Shown here: in pieces, positions 35,401 through 43,512 of the stretch
Layout: each line of letters opens with the position of its first letter
Numbering within the stretch: the stretch's first letter is position 1
From: Verrucomicrobium sp.
GTDB taxonomy: Bacteria > Verrucomicrobiota > Verrucomicrobiia > Methylacidiphilales > UBA1321
DNA length: 64,000 bases
NCBI GenBank assembly: GCA_017849585.1
Contig: JAFIGT010000030.1
Span: forward strand, 155,620 to 219,619
Direction: 5' to 3'
Notes under the pieces: generated by a model
Seen by the model: the letters and a program-made list of their open reading frames with translations, nothing else
Database searches by the model: none
What the model was told of the DNA's origin: nothing
Translations under genes and position numbers: made by a program

Positions 35401-36318
35401 TTATTTCAAGGCATTCACAATTGTCGTGATATTATGCCGGATCATTCCCTCGTAAGTCCCCATCGCGCCCGTCCCCAGCCCGTCCGCGCACAATTCCCCG
35501 CCCACCTTCGCGCCGGTTTCGCGGGTGATCTCTGAGATCACCTTCGGATTCTCCGTGGTCTCGAAGAAAATTGCTTTGACCTTCTGCACTTTCACTGTCT
35601 TGATCAGGTCGGCTATCTTTTTCGACGACGGCTGATCCTGCGAGCTGATGCCCGCGATGCTGTAAATCGTGAATCCGAATTCGTGAGCCAAATACTGAAA
35701 GGCATCGTGCGATGTCACCAGTTTGCGCTGATCGCGCGGTAGCGACGCCACCTGTAGCTTGGCCCACTTGGCCAGCGCCTCCAGCCGCACCTGATAGTCC
35801 GCCGCCCGCTTGGCGAAATAGGCCTTGTCTGCCGGGGAAAGCTCGCTCAACGCTTTTTCCACCACCGTCACGGCCTGACTCACGTTGGCGATGCTGTGAA
35901 ACCAGTGCGGGTCCTGCTCCGATTCCCCATCGTGATGATGGTGATCGTGCCCCTTTTCCCCACCTTCTTCCTCATGCGCCAACTTCAACGGCGGAAGTTT
36001 TAGGCGGTTACCCACCTCGATCCACTTCGCCTTGCCACCGGAACTCGTTTCCAACTTCGACAAATAGCCCTCCATGCCCAACCCGCTCGCCAAAACAAGA
36101 TCCGCCTCCGCAATCTTCTTCAGATCGGCCGGACTCGGCTGAAAATCGTGCGGGTCCACTCCCGGCTTCACCAGCCCGGTCACCGTCACCTTGTCACCAC
36201 CCACCTCACGAACCACATCCGTCAAAATCGTCGACAGCGACGCGACCTTCACCGGAGCCGCCCACATCGTGGAAATCAGGGACAACAGCACCGAAAATGC
36301 AATGAGAATTGATTTCAT
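35401..36318 (-). CDS. znuA: Zinc-type ABC transporter periplasmic binding protein
   Basis: The 305-residue protein has a signal peptide (about residues 1-20, 'LISTMWAAPV') and a cluster A-I binding fold. Metal-ligand candidates are His in 'GVDPHDFQPSP', His in 'DPHWFHSIANV', His in 'VTSHDAFQYLAHEFG' and the C-terminal acidic segment 'ELCADGLG'. A His/acid-rich loop, 'EEEGGEKGHDHHHHDGE', sits between the first two, as in ZnuA proteins, and argues for zinc. Its start codon lies only 8 nt after a good -10 box, so its mRNA may be leaderless. Confidence 0.92.
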   Translation of the reverse strand: MKSILIAFSVLLSLISTMWAAPVKVASLSTILTDVVREVGGDKVTVTGLVKPGVDPHDFQPSPADLKKIAEADLVLASGLGMEGYLSKLETSSGGKAKWIEVGNRLKLPPLKLAHEEEGGEKGHDHHHHDGESEQDPHWFHSIANVSQAVTVVEKALSELSPADKAYFAKRAADYQVRLEALAKWAKLQVASLPRDQRKLVTSHDAFQYLAHEFGFTIYSIAGISSQDQPSSKKIADLIKTVKVQKVKAIFFETTENPKVISEITRETGAKVGGELCADGLGTGAMGTYEGMIRHNITTIVNALK

Positions 36319-36325
36319 GGAAGCC

Positions 36326-36354
36326 TATATAGAGTAGCCTCTTATTAAATGCAA
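36326..36354 (-). promoter_or_regulatory. Predicted sigma-70-type promoter of the znu operon
   Basis: On the minus strand, TTGCAT (36349-36354) and TATATA (36326-36331) are separated by 17 bp. Transcription would begin about 6-8 nt downstream, at or next to the znuA ATG at 36318. The -35 box lies within a large dyad. Confidence 0.5.
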
Positions 36355-36372
36355 GCAACTTGCAAATAATAA
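36342..36372. promoter_or_regulatory. Large dyad over the znu promoter, candidate Zur/Fur-family operator
   Basis: Arms TTATTAAATGCAAG (36342-36355) and CTTGCAAATAATAA (36359-36372) are inverted repeats with two mismatches around CAA. The site is AT-rich in a GC-rich region and covers the -35 box of znuA. A metal-responsive repressor site is the natural reading. The divergent prs promoter lies within reach as well. Confidence 0.5.
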
Positions 36373-36451
36373 AATTCCCCTCTCTCATTCACCCCTCCCG
36401 TGCACGTTTATCCTTGCCCTTGCCTCCCGCTTTTTAGACACTAAACAAACC

Positions 36452-37414
36452 ATGGATTCTACTCTCAAAATTTTCTCCGGCTCCGCCAATCGCCCGTTGG
36501 CTGAAGCCATTGCCAAGTATCTCGGCACGAGCGTGAGCGACGCGACTGTCACCACCTTCCCAGACGGGGAAACCTTCGTGAAGATCAACGAGAATATTCG
36601 TGGCCGTGACATCTTCATCGTCCAGCCCACCGCGCCTCCCACCAATCACAATCTGATGGAACTCCTCATCATGATTGATGCCGCCCGCCGCGCCAGCGCC
36701 AAACGCATTACCGCCGTGGTTCCCTTCTACGGCTACGCTCGTCAGGATCGCAAGGATCAACCCCGCGTACCGATCACCGCCAAGCTCGTGGCCAATCTCC
36801 TCGTCGCCAGCGGTGCCAACCGCGTGCTCTGCATGGATCTGCACGCCCAGCAGATTCAGGGATTCTTCGACATCCCCGTCGATCACCTTTACGCCGCGCC
36901 GGTGCTCTATCGCTATCTCGCGACTAAAAATCTGAGCAACCTCGTCGTCGTCTCTCCAGACGTCGGCGGCATGAAGATGGCCTCGGCCTATTCCCAGCTC
37001 CTCGGAGCGGGACTCGCCATCGTGGCCAAGCGCCGCGTCAGCGCCACCAAGACGGAAGCCCTCTACGTCGTCGGCGACGTCAAGGATAAGGACGTTCTCC
37101 TCGTCGATGACTTGACCGAGACCGCCGGCACCCTCACCTCCGCCGCGCGTATCGTCAAGGCGCACGGCGCCAAGACAGTCATCGCCGGTGTCTCGCACGC
37201 CATTCTGAGCGATCTCGCCGCAGAACGCCTCAAGGGCTGCCCCGAACTGGACGAACTCATCACTACCAACAGCACCCCGGTCCGCGAAATTCCCGGCGTC
37301 AAGATCACCGTCCTGAGCGTCGCCGACATGCTGGGCGAAGCGATCAAGCGCATTTACTACAGTGAATCGGTGAGCTCGCTGTTCGAGATCAACGGTAACC
37401 AGATCAAAAACTAG
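36452..37414 (+). CDS. prs: Ribose-phosphate pyrophosphokinase
   Basis: The 320-residue protein is colinear with bacterial PRPP synthetases. It has 'KIFSGSANRPLAEAIAKYLG', 'FPDGETFVKINENIRG' and the flexible-loop catalytic region 'YGYARQDRKDQPRVPITAKL'. It also has 'DLHAQQIQGFFDIPVDHL', 'VVSPDVGGMKMASAYS', and the ribose-5-phosphate site 'LLVDDLTETAGTLTSAA', where the usual D-T-A-G-T reads E-T-A-G-T. It makes PRPP from ATP and ribose 5-phosphate for nucleotide, His and Trp synthesis. A 13-bp-stem hairpin follows. Confidence 0.94.
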   Translation: MDSTLKIFSGSANRPLAEAIAKYLGTSVSDATVTTFPDGETFVKINENIRGRDIFIVQPTAPPTNHNLMELLIMIDAARRASAKRITAVVPFYGYARQDRKDQPRVPITAKLVANLLVASGANRVLCMDLHAQQIQGFFDIPVDHLYAAPVLYRYLATKNLSNLVVVSPDVGGMKMASAYSQLLGAGLAIVAKRRVSATKTEALYVVGDVKDKDVLLVDDLTETAGTLTSAARIVKAHGAKTVIAGVSHAILSDLAAERLKGCPELDELITTNSTPVREIPGVKITVLSVADMLGEAIKRIYYSESVSSLFEINGNQIKN

Positions 37415-37438
37415 CAGGATCAATCCCTGCCCTCCTGT

Positions 37439-37486
37439 ATCCGTGCGTGCGGTTAGCGAAGCCCGCCCTCGCCCCGCACGCCGGAT
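37439..37486 (+). terminator. Long hairpin between prs and the glycosyltransferase gene
   Basis: ATCCG-t-GCGTGCGG (37439-37452) pairs with CCGCACGC-CGGAT (37474-37486), a 13-bp stem with a single bulged T and a 21-nt loop. It starts 25 nt after the prs stop and ends 28 nt before the next start, so it could be a terminator or an attenuator. There is no U-tract. Confidence 0.45.
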
Positions 37487-37513
37487 CAGTGACAGCCTCC
37501 GGTATTTGTCATC

Positions 37514-38722
37514 GTGAAAATTTGCGACCTCACCCAATTCTATTCGCCGGTCAGCGGCGGGGTGAAACGCTATATCACGGAAAAGCGCCGTTACATTGAG
37601 CGCCACACCACGGACGAGCACTACCTCATCGTACCCGGCGAAACCACCCGCCATTCCACCGAGGGCCGTCTCCACACGCTCACGGTCCAATCTCCACGCC
37701 TCGACCGCACGTCACGCTATCGGCTGCTGCTCAACACCCGGCTGGTACGCGATTTCCTCGACGACATCCGTCCCGACGTCATCGAATCCGGCGATCCCTA
37801 CCATCTCGCGTGGTCCGCGCAACGGGCGGGGCGCGAACTGCACATTCCCGTCTTCGGCTTCTATCACTCCCACTTTCCCGAAGCCTACCTCCGCACCGTC
37901 CTCAAATACGGCGGTTCGTGGTTGCGCGACGCCGTCATGGCCTACGCGCAGGATTACATCGTCAAACTCTACAGCCAGTTTCACCACACCCTCGTCCCGT
38001 CCGATCACTTGCGCGATCTCTTGATCCGCTGGGGTGTTGATAATGCGGTGACACTCAAGCTCGGCGTCGACATCGAGAAGTTCTGCCCCGGTCCCTCCGA
38101 CACCGAACTCCGCAAGCAGCTCGGCATTCCCGCCGACGCCTTTGTCCTGCTCTACGTGGGCCGCCTCTCCGGCGAGAAGAACATTCCCGTTTTGCTGAAT
38201 GCGTTTCGGCACCTGAACGAAAAGCATCCCGGCAAGTTCCACCTCGTCATCATTGGCGACGGCCCGCTGCGCCGGCTCCTGCCCGACGTTCGCCACGAAA
38301 CCAACGCGCTTACCTGGCGTCACTACCTCAACGACAACGCCGCTCTCGCCCGCTACTACCGCATGGCCAATCTCTTCGTCCATCCCGGCGTCTGCGAAAC
38401 GTTCGGCCTCGTCGTGCTCGAAGCCCAGGCCTGCGGCTGCCCCGCGGTTGGCATACGCGGCAGCTACATGGATGCCAACGTCATGATTGGCCTCGATCAA
38501 TGGGCCGACAAAAACGAACCCATTGCGCTTGCCGATGCCATCGTGCGCATGAGCCGCCTGGATCTCCCCACGCTCGGCAAACAGGCTTCTGTCGCCGTGC
38601 ACGACAAGTTCAGCTGGACCCGCGTCTTCCGCGAACAATGGGCCTACTACACCGCCGCGCACGAACAGGACGCCCATCCCGTCTACTACGGCAAATCGTT
38701 CACCCTCTCCGCCCCCCGCTAA
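37514..38722 (+). CDS. GT4 family glycosyltransferase
   Basis: The GTG start gives 'MKICDLTQFYSPVSGGVKRY' at the N-terminus, with the G-G-V acceptor/phosphate loop typical of GT4 lipid glycosyltransferases; 402 residues. The C-terminal donor domain has 'LLYVGRLSGEKNIPVLLNAF', 'HLVIIGDGPLRRLLP' and the E-x7-E-like 'CETFGLVVLEAQACGCPAVG'. There are no membrane spans; it is a GT-B fold. N-terminal similarity to bacterial glycolipid synthases (Agt/SqdX type) suggests a lipid acceptor, but this is an inference. It is first in a cluster with GNAT, DUF2334, PHP-GT4 and two GT2 genes. Confidence 0.85.
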   Translation: MKICDLTQFYSPVSGGVKRYITEKRRYIERHTTDEHYLIVPGETTRHSTEGRLHTLTVQSPRLDRTSRYRLLLNTRLVRDFLDDIRPDVIESGDPYHLAWSAQRAGRELHIPVFGFYHSHFPEAYLRTVLKYGGSWLRDAVMAYAQDYIVKLYSQFHHTLVPSDHLRDLLIRWGVDNAVTLKLGVDIEKFCPGPSDTELRKQLGIPADAFVLLYVGRLSGEKNIPVLLNAFRHLNEKHPGKFHLVIIGDGPLRRLLPDVRHETNALTWRHYLNDNAALARYYRMANLFVHPGVCETFGLVVLEAQACGCPAVGIRGSYMDANVMIGLDQWADKNEPIALADAIVRMSRLDLPTLGKQASVAVHDKFSWTRVFREQWAYYTAAHEQDAHPVYYGKSFTLSAPR

Positions 38723-38728
38723 ACTTCC

Positions 38729-39475
38729 ATGAGCGAACGAGCCCCCTTCACTGTACGCTTCTACGAACCCCGCGACCGCGCTGCCGTCCGCCGCATCTGC
38801 TGTCAGACCGGTTATCTCGGCACACCGATCGACCCTGTTTTCGAAGACTACGAACTCTTCGCCGATTACCTCACCAGCTACTACACAGACATCGAGCCCG
38901 AGCACACCGTCGTTCTTGAAATCGACGGCGAGATCAAAGGCTACGTCATGGGCTGCCTCTACCCCGGCAAACACAGCCGCTACGAAGCGTGGCATAACGT
39001 CGTCCTCGCCCTCACCGGCGCGTGGCGATACTTCACCCGCCCCTACAACGCCGCCACCCGCCGCTACGTGAACTGGATCATCCGGAACAGCCGCAAGGAA
39101 ATGCCAGTCACGCCCAAGAACACACCGCACTTCCATTTCAACGTCCTTCCCGAAGCACGCAAAGTCGCCCACACCGCCGCCGCGTTGCAAAAACTCCTCG
39201 AACGTTTCCACGAAAAAGGAGCAAAGGCGATCTACGCGCAAATGGTGCAGTATGAGGACCGCCGCAGTTCGCGCATGTTCGAGCACTACGGCTTCCAATC
39301 GCTCGGCTGTGTGGAAGTCACCAAATTCCGCGAAGTCTATCCCAAGAAGATTTTCCTCCATACGATCCTCAAGGATCTCACCCAGAACCCGAATCTCTAC
39401 GGACTCGACCTCGCCCGCGAACGCAAGAAGCAGGCACGGGCAGCCTCATCCACAACGGAATCTTCCGCGACCTAA
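38729..39475 (+). CDS. GNAT-family N-acetyltransferase
   Basis: The 248-residue protein starts 'FTVRFYEPRDRAAVRRICCQ', typical of GNAT strand 1-helix 1. 'HTVVLEIDGEIKGYVMGCLY' forms strands 2-4. The C-terminal 'HFHFNVLPEARKVAHTAAAL' and 'RRSSRMFEHYGFQSLG' match the motif-B region. It is longer than typical GNATs, with a helical insert (about residues 85-135). It lies 6 bp after the GT4 gene and 59 bp before the DUF2334 gene. The acceptor is probably a sugar or lipid of the same pathway, by context only. Confidence 0.8.
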   Translation: MSERAPFTVRFYEPRDRAAVRRICCQTGYLGTPIDPVFEDYELFADYLTSYYTDIEPEHTVVLEIDGEIKGYVMGCLYPGKHSRYEAWHNVVLALTGAWRYFTRPYNAATRRYVNWIIRNSRKEMPVTPKNTPHFHFNVLPEARKVAHTAAALQKLLERFHEKGAKAIYAQMVQYEDRRSSRMFEHYGFQSLGCVEVTKFREVYPKKIFLHTILKDLTQNPNLYGLDLARERKKQARAASSTTESSAT

Positions 39476-39534
39476 AATCGCGCGCCTTTTCCCTTGATCG
39501 GCGGGCGATAAAAGCGGTTAATGAATAACCTGCC

Positions 39535-40293
39535 ATGTCGCACCATGCCCGCCACCTCATCGTCTCCCTGCACGACGTGCATCCCGGATCGTGGAATGAC
39601 ATCGAGGCGCAACTCCAATTCCTCGCCGAGCTGGGTGTCAACCGCTGCAGCCTTCTCCTCGTTCCGGAATTTCACCATCAGCAGCAAGCCGCGAAATGGA
39701 CCGACTCCATCGCCGCCTCGCTCCGCGAACGTCAAGCCGCCGGTCACGATCTAGTCCTGCACGGGTACTATCACGATCGAGAGGGACAGGCTGACACGCT
39801 CTCGAATGTCTTCTGGACCCGACTCTACACCAACCATGAAGCCGAATTCCTCGATCTTCCCGACATCGAGGCCAAGCTTCGCCTCCACCGCGGACTCGAA
39901 CTCTTTCAACAATTCGGCTGGCACGCCAATGGTTTCATCGCGCCCGCCTGGCTCATGTCACCCACCCTGCCATCGCTGTTACGCCGCATGGGATTTCGTT
40001 ATACGAATCGCCTGACAGAAATACTGCCCTTTGGTGACAGCCCCGCGACCTCCGCACCGGTCCCCTCCCAATCGCTTTGTTACAGCACCCGCGCGGCGTG
40101 GCGTCGTTTCGCCTCCTTCCGCTGGAACCAGTATCTCTTTGGCAAATTGCGACAGACACCGCTCATGCGACTCAGCCTGCACCCGCACGATCTCCACTTC
40201 GCGCCAATCCGGCAACAAATCGCGGGGTTCGTGAAAACAGCCTTGCAAGAGGGCTTTCAACCGACTACTTACGCCCAATATGTTGCGCGTTGA
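39535..40293 (+). CDS. DUF2334 polysaccharide-deacetylase-like protein
   Basis: The 252-residue protein has 'HLIVSLHDVHPGSWNDIEAQ', where S-L-H-D replaces the T-F-D-D of classical deacetylases, as in DUF2334. It also has 'LVLHGYYHDREG' (H-x-x-x-H metal motif), 'GFIAPAWLMS' and 'MRLSLHPHDLHF' near the end. It probably removes an acyl group from a glycan or glycolipid. The PHP-GT4 gene begins inside it (14-nt overlap), showing tight coupling. Confidence 0.83.
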   Translation: MSHHARHLIVSLHDVHPGSWNDIEAQLQFLAELGVNRCSLLLVPEFHHQQQAAKWTDSIAASLRERQAAGHDLVLHGYYHDREGQADTLSNVFWTRLYTNHEAEFLDLPDIEAKLRLHRGLELFQQFGWHANGFIAPAWLMSPTLPSLLRRMGFRYTNRLTEILPFGDSPATSAPVPSQSLCYSTRAAWRRFASFRWNQYLFGKLRQTPLMRLSLHPHDLHFAPIRQQIAGFVKTALQEGFQPTTYAQYVAR

Positions 40294-42667
40294 CCTTCAC
40301 CTCCACTCCCTTTATTCGGATCGCCCCTCGGAGTGGATCCTGCGCAAACTCGGCATGCCGCAGAGCTACAGCAAGCCTGAGGCGCTTTACCAGAAACTGC
40401 ATCAGGCAGGAATGGCGTTCAAAACCATCACCGACCACAACCGCATCGACGGCGCGCTCTCCATCGCGCACCACCCTGACGTCTTCCTCAGCGAGGAAGT
40501 CACCACCTATTTCCCCGACGGCTGCAAGATTCATCTCCTCGTCTGGAACATCACCGAGGCGCAACACGAGGAAATCCAGAAAATCCGTCCCAGCATCTAC
40601 GATCTCAGCAACTATCTGCTCCAGCAAAAGATCCCGCATGCCGTCGCACACGGACTTGTTGCGATCAACCAGCAACTCACCGTCGATCATTTCGAAAAAC
40701 TCATCCTGCTCTTCCGCTGCTTCGAAGGCAGCAACGGCAACCGCGAACCGCTCGCGCAGGAAATGGCCAACTACTGCCTTGCGTCGCTCTCGCCCACGAA
40801 GATCGAAGAGTTGGCCAATCGTCACAACCTCGCGCCGACGCACGAGAACGCCCACCTCAAGATCCTCACCGGCGGCTCCGACGATCACAGCGGACTCAAC
40901 CCCGGTCGCACCTACACCGAGACGGCCACGGGCAGCACTCTTGCCGATTTCTTTGCCGCGCTCGAACGCGGCGAAGTCGCCCCGCGTGGCCCCTACGGCA
41001 ATCCGCTCGAATTCTCCAGCAGCCTCTACACCACCGTCTTCAACTACGCGCAGGACCGGCTCAAATCCACCGCCCCACTCGGCGCCTCGCTGCTCAATAA
41101 AATGGCCGAGCGTTTCATCGCGGGACAAAATCCCGCAGCGTTCTCGCTCGGGGAAAAAATCGGCCACATCACCGAGGCTGTCCGCACCGGGCAAGCTTTC
41201 GACTTCGTCAAGCCGGGCGAGGCCTCCCTCGCACGCGAAATCGGCGGCTTTTTCACCGACCCCAAAGTGAAATCTGCGCTCGACGGCATCATCGCGGCGG
41301 AACCCAACGCCTCGCGCCGTTCCTTCCGCATGGCGTCGTACCTGACCAATCAACTCTCCTACCGCCTCTGCCAGCAATTTCAGGCCCGCCTCCAGCGGGG
41401 CAACGCCCTCGACGCGCTCCAGTCCCTCACCGGACTCCTCCCCGTTGCGAGCGCCATCCTGCCGTACCTCGTCGCCTTTCGTCAGCAAGCGCCCGACCGT
41501 CCGCTGCTGCGCACCGCCACGCAACGCCTCACCGGTTCCATGCCGCCACCGTTGCAGAACCGCAAACGCGCCTGGTTCACCGACACGCTTGAGGACGTCA
41601 ACGGCGTAGCGCGCACCATCCACACCATGAGCCAGTCCGCACTCAAGGCCGGGGCGGAACTCGTCGTTGTCACCTCGCGCCCGGCGATTTCGATCACCGA
41701 CATTCCGATCAAGAACTTCCCGCCAGTCGGTGAATTCGAGATTCCTGAATACGAACTGCAGAAGCTCAGCTTCCCGCCCGTGCTCGACATCATCGACTAC
41801 ATCCAGCGCGAAGGCTTCACCGAGCTGATCATCAGCACGCCCGGTCCTGTTGGTCTCAGCGCCCTAGCGGCAGGCAAACTCCTCGGGTTGCCGATGAGCG
41901 GCATCTACCACACCGATTTCCCGCAGTACGCCCGCTTCCTCAGCGACGACGCCTTCATGGAAACGATGGTCTGGAACTACATGCAGTGGTTCTACAGTCA
42001 GTTTGATCTCATCTACTCCAACTCCGATTTCTATCGTCAACGCTGGATCGAGCGCGGCATCGCGGCACACAAGCTGCGCATCCTCCCGCGCGGCCTCGAC
42101 GTGGACCTCTTCAACATCAAGCATCACCAGCCTGAGTTCTGGAAAAAGCGCGGCGCGCGCGGTCCCGTCATGCTCTACGTCGGCCGCATCTCCAAGGAAA
42201 AGGAACTCGCCTTCCTAGCCGAGATCATTCCCGCACTAAAAAAACGCGGACTCGAATTCACACCCGCCTTCGTCGGCGAAGGCCCCTATCGCGCCGAACT
42301 CGAGGCGTTGCTCCCCGGAGCCATTTTCACCGGCGTCCTGCGCGGGCAGGAACTCGCCACCGCCTACGCTTCGGCCGATCTCTTTGTCTTCCCCAGTACC
42401 ACCGATACCTTCGGCAATGTCGTCATCGAAGCCATGGCCGCCGGACTTCCCGTGGCAGTCTCCGACGTGGGGGGGCCCAAGGAACTCGTCCGCTCCGCGC
42501 ATCATGGCCGCGTCCTCCCGGCGCGACAGACCGCCGCTTGGGTCGACGGCCTCGCCGCCATGCTGCAAAAACTCCCCACCCGCGACGAACGGGATCAACT
42601 CTCCCGTGAGATTCGCGACGAACGCAGCTGGGACCACGCCTTTCGCGAATTTTGGGGAGCAACGTAG
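40280..42667 (+). CDS. PHP-domain phosphoesterase fused to GT4 glycosyltransferase
   Basis: The 795-residue fusion has a PHP domain at residues 1-230, with metal ligands in 'VDLHLHSLYSDRPSEWI', 'TITDHNRIDGA', 'LSEEVTTYF', 'AVAHGLVAIN' and 'GGSDDHSGLNPGRTYTE'. A helical linker of about 195 residues follows. A GT4 domain at about 429-795 begins 'WFTDTLEDVNGVARTIHTMS' and has 'LYVGRISKEKELAFLAEI' and 'TDTFGNVVIEAMAAGLPVAV'. The GT half resembles alpha-mannosyl/sulfoquinovosyl lipid transferases. The PHP half may hydrolyse a phosphoester on the donor, acceptor or product. Overlap with DUF2334 and a 12-bp gap to the GT2 genes place it centrally in the cluster. Confidence 0.85.
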   Translation: MLRVDLHLHSLYSDRPSEWILRKLGMPQSYSKPEALYQKLHQAGMAFKTITDHNRIDGALSIAHHPDVFLSEEVTTYFPDGCKIHLLVWNITEAQHEEIQKIRPSIYDLSNYLLQQKIPHAVAHGLVAINQQLTVDHFEKLILLFRCFEGSNGNREPLAQEMANYCLASLSPTKIEELANRHNLAPTHENAHLKILTGGSDDHSGLNPGRTYTETATGSTLADFFAALERGEVAPRGPYGNPLEFSSSLYTTVFNYAQDRLKSTAPLGASLLNKMAERFIAGQNPAAFSLGEKIGHITEAVRTGQAFDFVKPGEASLAREIGGFFTDPKVKSALDGIIAAEPNASRRSFRMASYLTNQLSYRLCQQFQARLQRGNALDALQSLTGLLPVASAILPYLVAFRQQAPDRPLLRTATQRLTGSMPPPLQNRKRAWFTDTLEDVNGVARTIHTMSQSALKAGAELVVVTSRPAISITDIPIKNFPPVGEFEIPEYELQKLSFPPVLDIIDYIQREGFTELIISTPGPVGLSALAAGKLLGLPMSGIYHTDFPQYARFLSDDAFMETMVWNYMQWFYSQFDLIYSNSDFYRQRWIERGIAAHKLRILPRGLDVDLFNIKHHQPEFWKKRGARGPVMLYVGRISKEKELAFLAEIIPALKKRGLEFTPAFVGEGPYRAELEALLPGAIFTGVLRGQELATAYASADLFVFPSTTDTFGNVVIEAMAAGLPVAVSDVGGPKELVRSAHHGRVLPARQTAAWVDGLAAMLQKLPTRDERDQLSREIRDERSWDHAFREFWGAT

Positions 42668-42679
42668 GACCGCAGTCCA

Positions 42680-43489
42680 ATGAAAATCTTCGCCCTCTGC
42701 GTCGTCAAAAACGAAGGCGACATTATTGAAGAATGTCTTCGGTCCACCTCCCTCTGGGCCGACCGCATTTTCGTCTACGACGGCCAAAGCATCGATGGCA
42801 CCTGGGAAAAAGTCATCGCCATGCAGAACGAGAAGATTGTTCCCTGGCGTCAGGATGGCAAGGTCTTCCAGGAATCATTGCGCGCAGAAATTTTCAACGC
42901 CCACCGTCATGAAGCCGCCGAGGGCGATTGGTGGTGCCACCTTGATGCCGATGAATTCTACGTTGAAGATCCCCGCCGTTTTCTCGCCCGCGTGCCACGC
43001 CGGGAGCATGTCGTCTGGGGAATAGCCGTCGAATACTACCTCACGCAACACGACCTCCAACACATCGACTTCCATTCCCCAACCGCCGAAATCCTCAAAT
43101 CCCTGCGCTACTACCGCGCTGAAAATTCCGAACCCCGTTTCTTCAAGCACCGCTCCAAACTCGTCTGGAACGAAAACGAAGGTCGTCCCCGGCACATGGG
43201 AATCGCCACAGCGGAGCGGCCACTCTACCGTCACTACAAGTACCGCTCTCCGCAGCAAATCCAGCTTCGCATCGATACCCGCCTCGATAACCAGAGACGT
43301 GGATTTGTCGTGCGCGATCAATACCGCGACACGGACTGGAAGCAAGCCATCGCCCAACTAATCGATCTCGATTTCGATCAAAAAGACGGCCAATATATCC
43401 TGCGCAAGGATCGCCTGCCAAATCATCTCTCCCCGTGGTACCAAGCTATTCTCAAACGCACCATGCATGGACTTGGCCTCTGGCCCTGA
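42680..43489 (+). CDS. GT2-like glycosyltransferase (PF13704 type), copy A
   Basis: The 269-residue protein starts 'MKIFALCVVKNEGDIIEECL' and has 'FVYDGQSIDGTWEKV' and the metal-binding 'WWCHLDADEFYVEDP' (D-A-D), features of the Glyco_tranf_2_4 group of GT-A enzymes. No signal or membrane span. The C-terminal half, 'RYYRAENSEPRFFKHRSKLV', is family-specific. A close tandem copy follows after 23 bp. Donor and acceptor are unknown; context suggests cell-surface glycan or glycolipid synthesis. Confidence 0.82.
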   Translation: MKIFALCVVKNEGDIIEECLRSTSLWADRIFVYDGQSIDGTWEKVIAMQNEKIVPWRQDGKVFQESLRAEIFNAHRHEAAEGDWWCHLDADEFYVEDPRRFLARVPRREHVVWGIAVEYYLTQHDLQHIDFHSPTAEILKSLRYYRAENSEPRFFKHRSKLVWNENEGRPRHMGIATAERPLYRHYKYRSPQQIQLRIDTRLDNQRRGFVVRDQYRDTDWKQAIAQLIDLDFDQKDGQYILRKDRLPNHLSPWYQAILKRTMHGLGLWP

Positions 43490-43512
43490 CTGAACCGCAG
43501 ACACACCCTAGC

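Noticed and set aside
36434..37690. Minus-strand open frame opposite prs
   Set aside because: prs is a clear, complete housekeeping gene; the antisense reading has no recognisable motif.
37712..39361. Very long minus-strand open frame (about 549 codons) opposite the GT4 and GNAT genes
   Set aside because: The reading is low-complexity and Val/Glu/Ala/Gly-rich, the mirror of GC-biased third positions in the plus-strand genes. It has no domain and spans two real genes.
40265..41623. Minus-strand open frame opposite the PHP domain
   Set aside because: Shadow of the GC-rich plus-strand gene; compositionally biased and without motifs.
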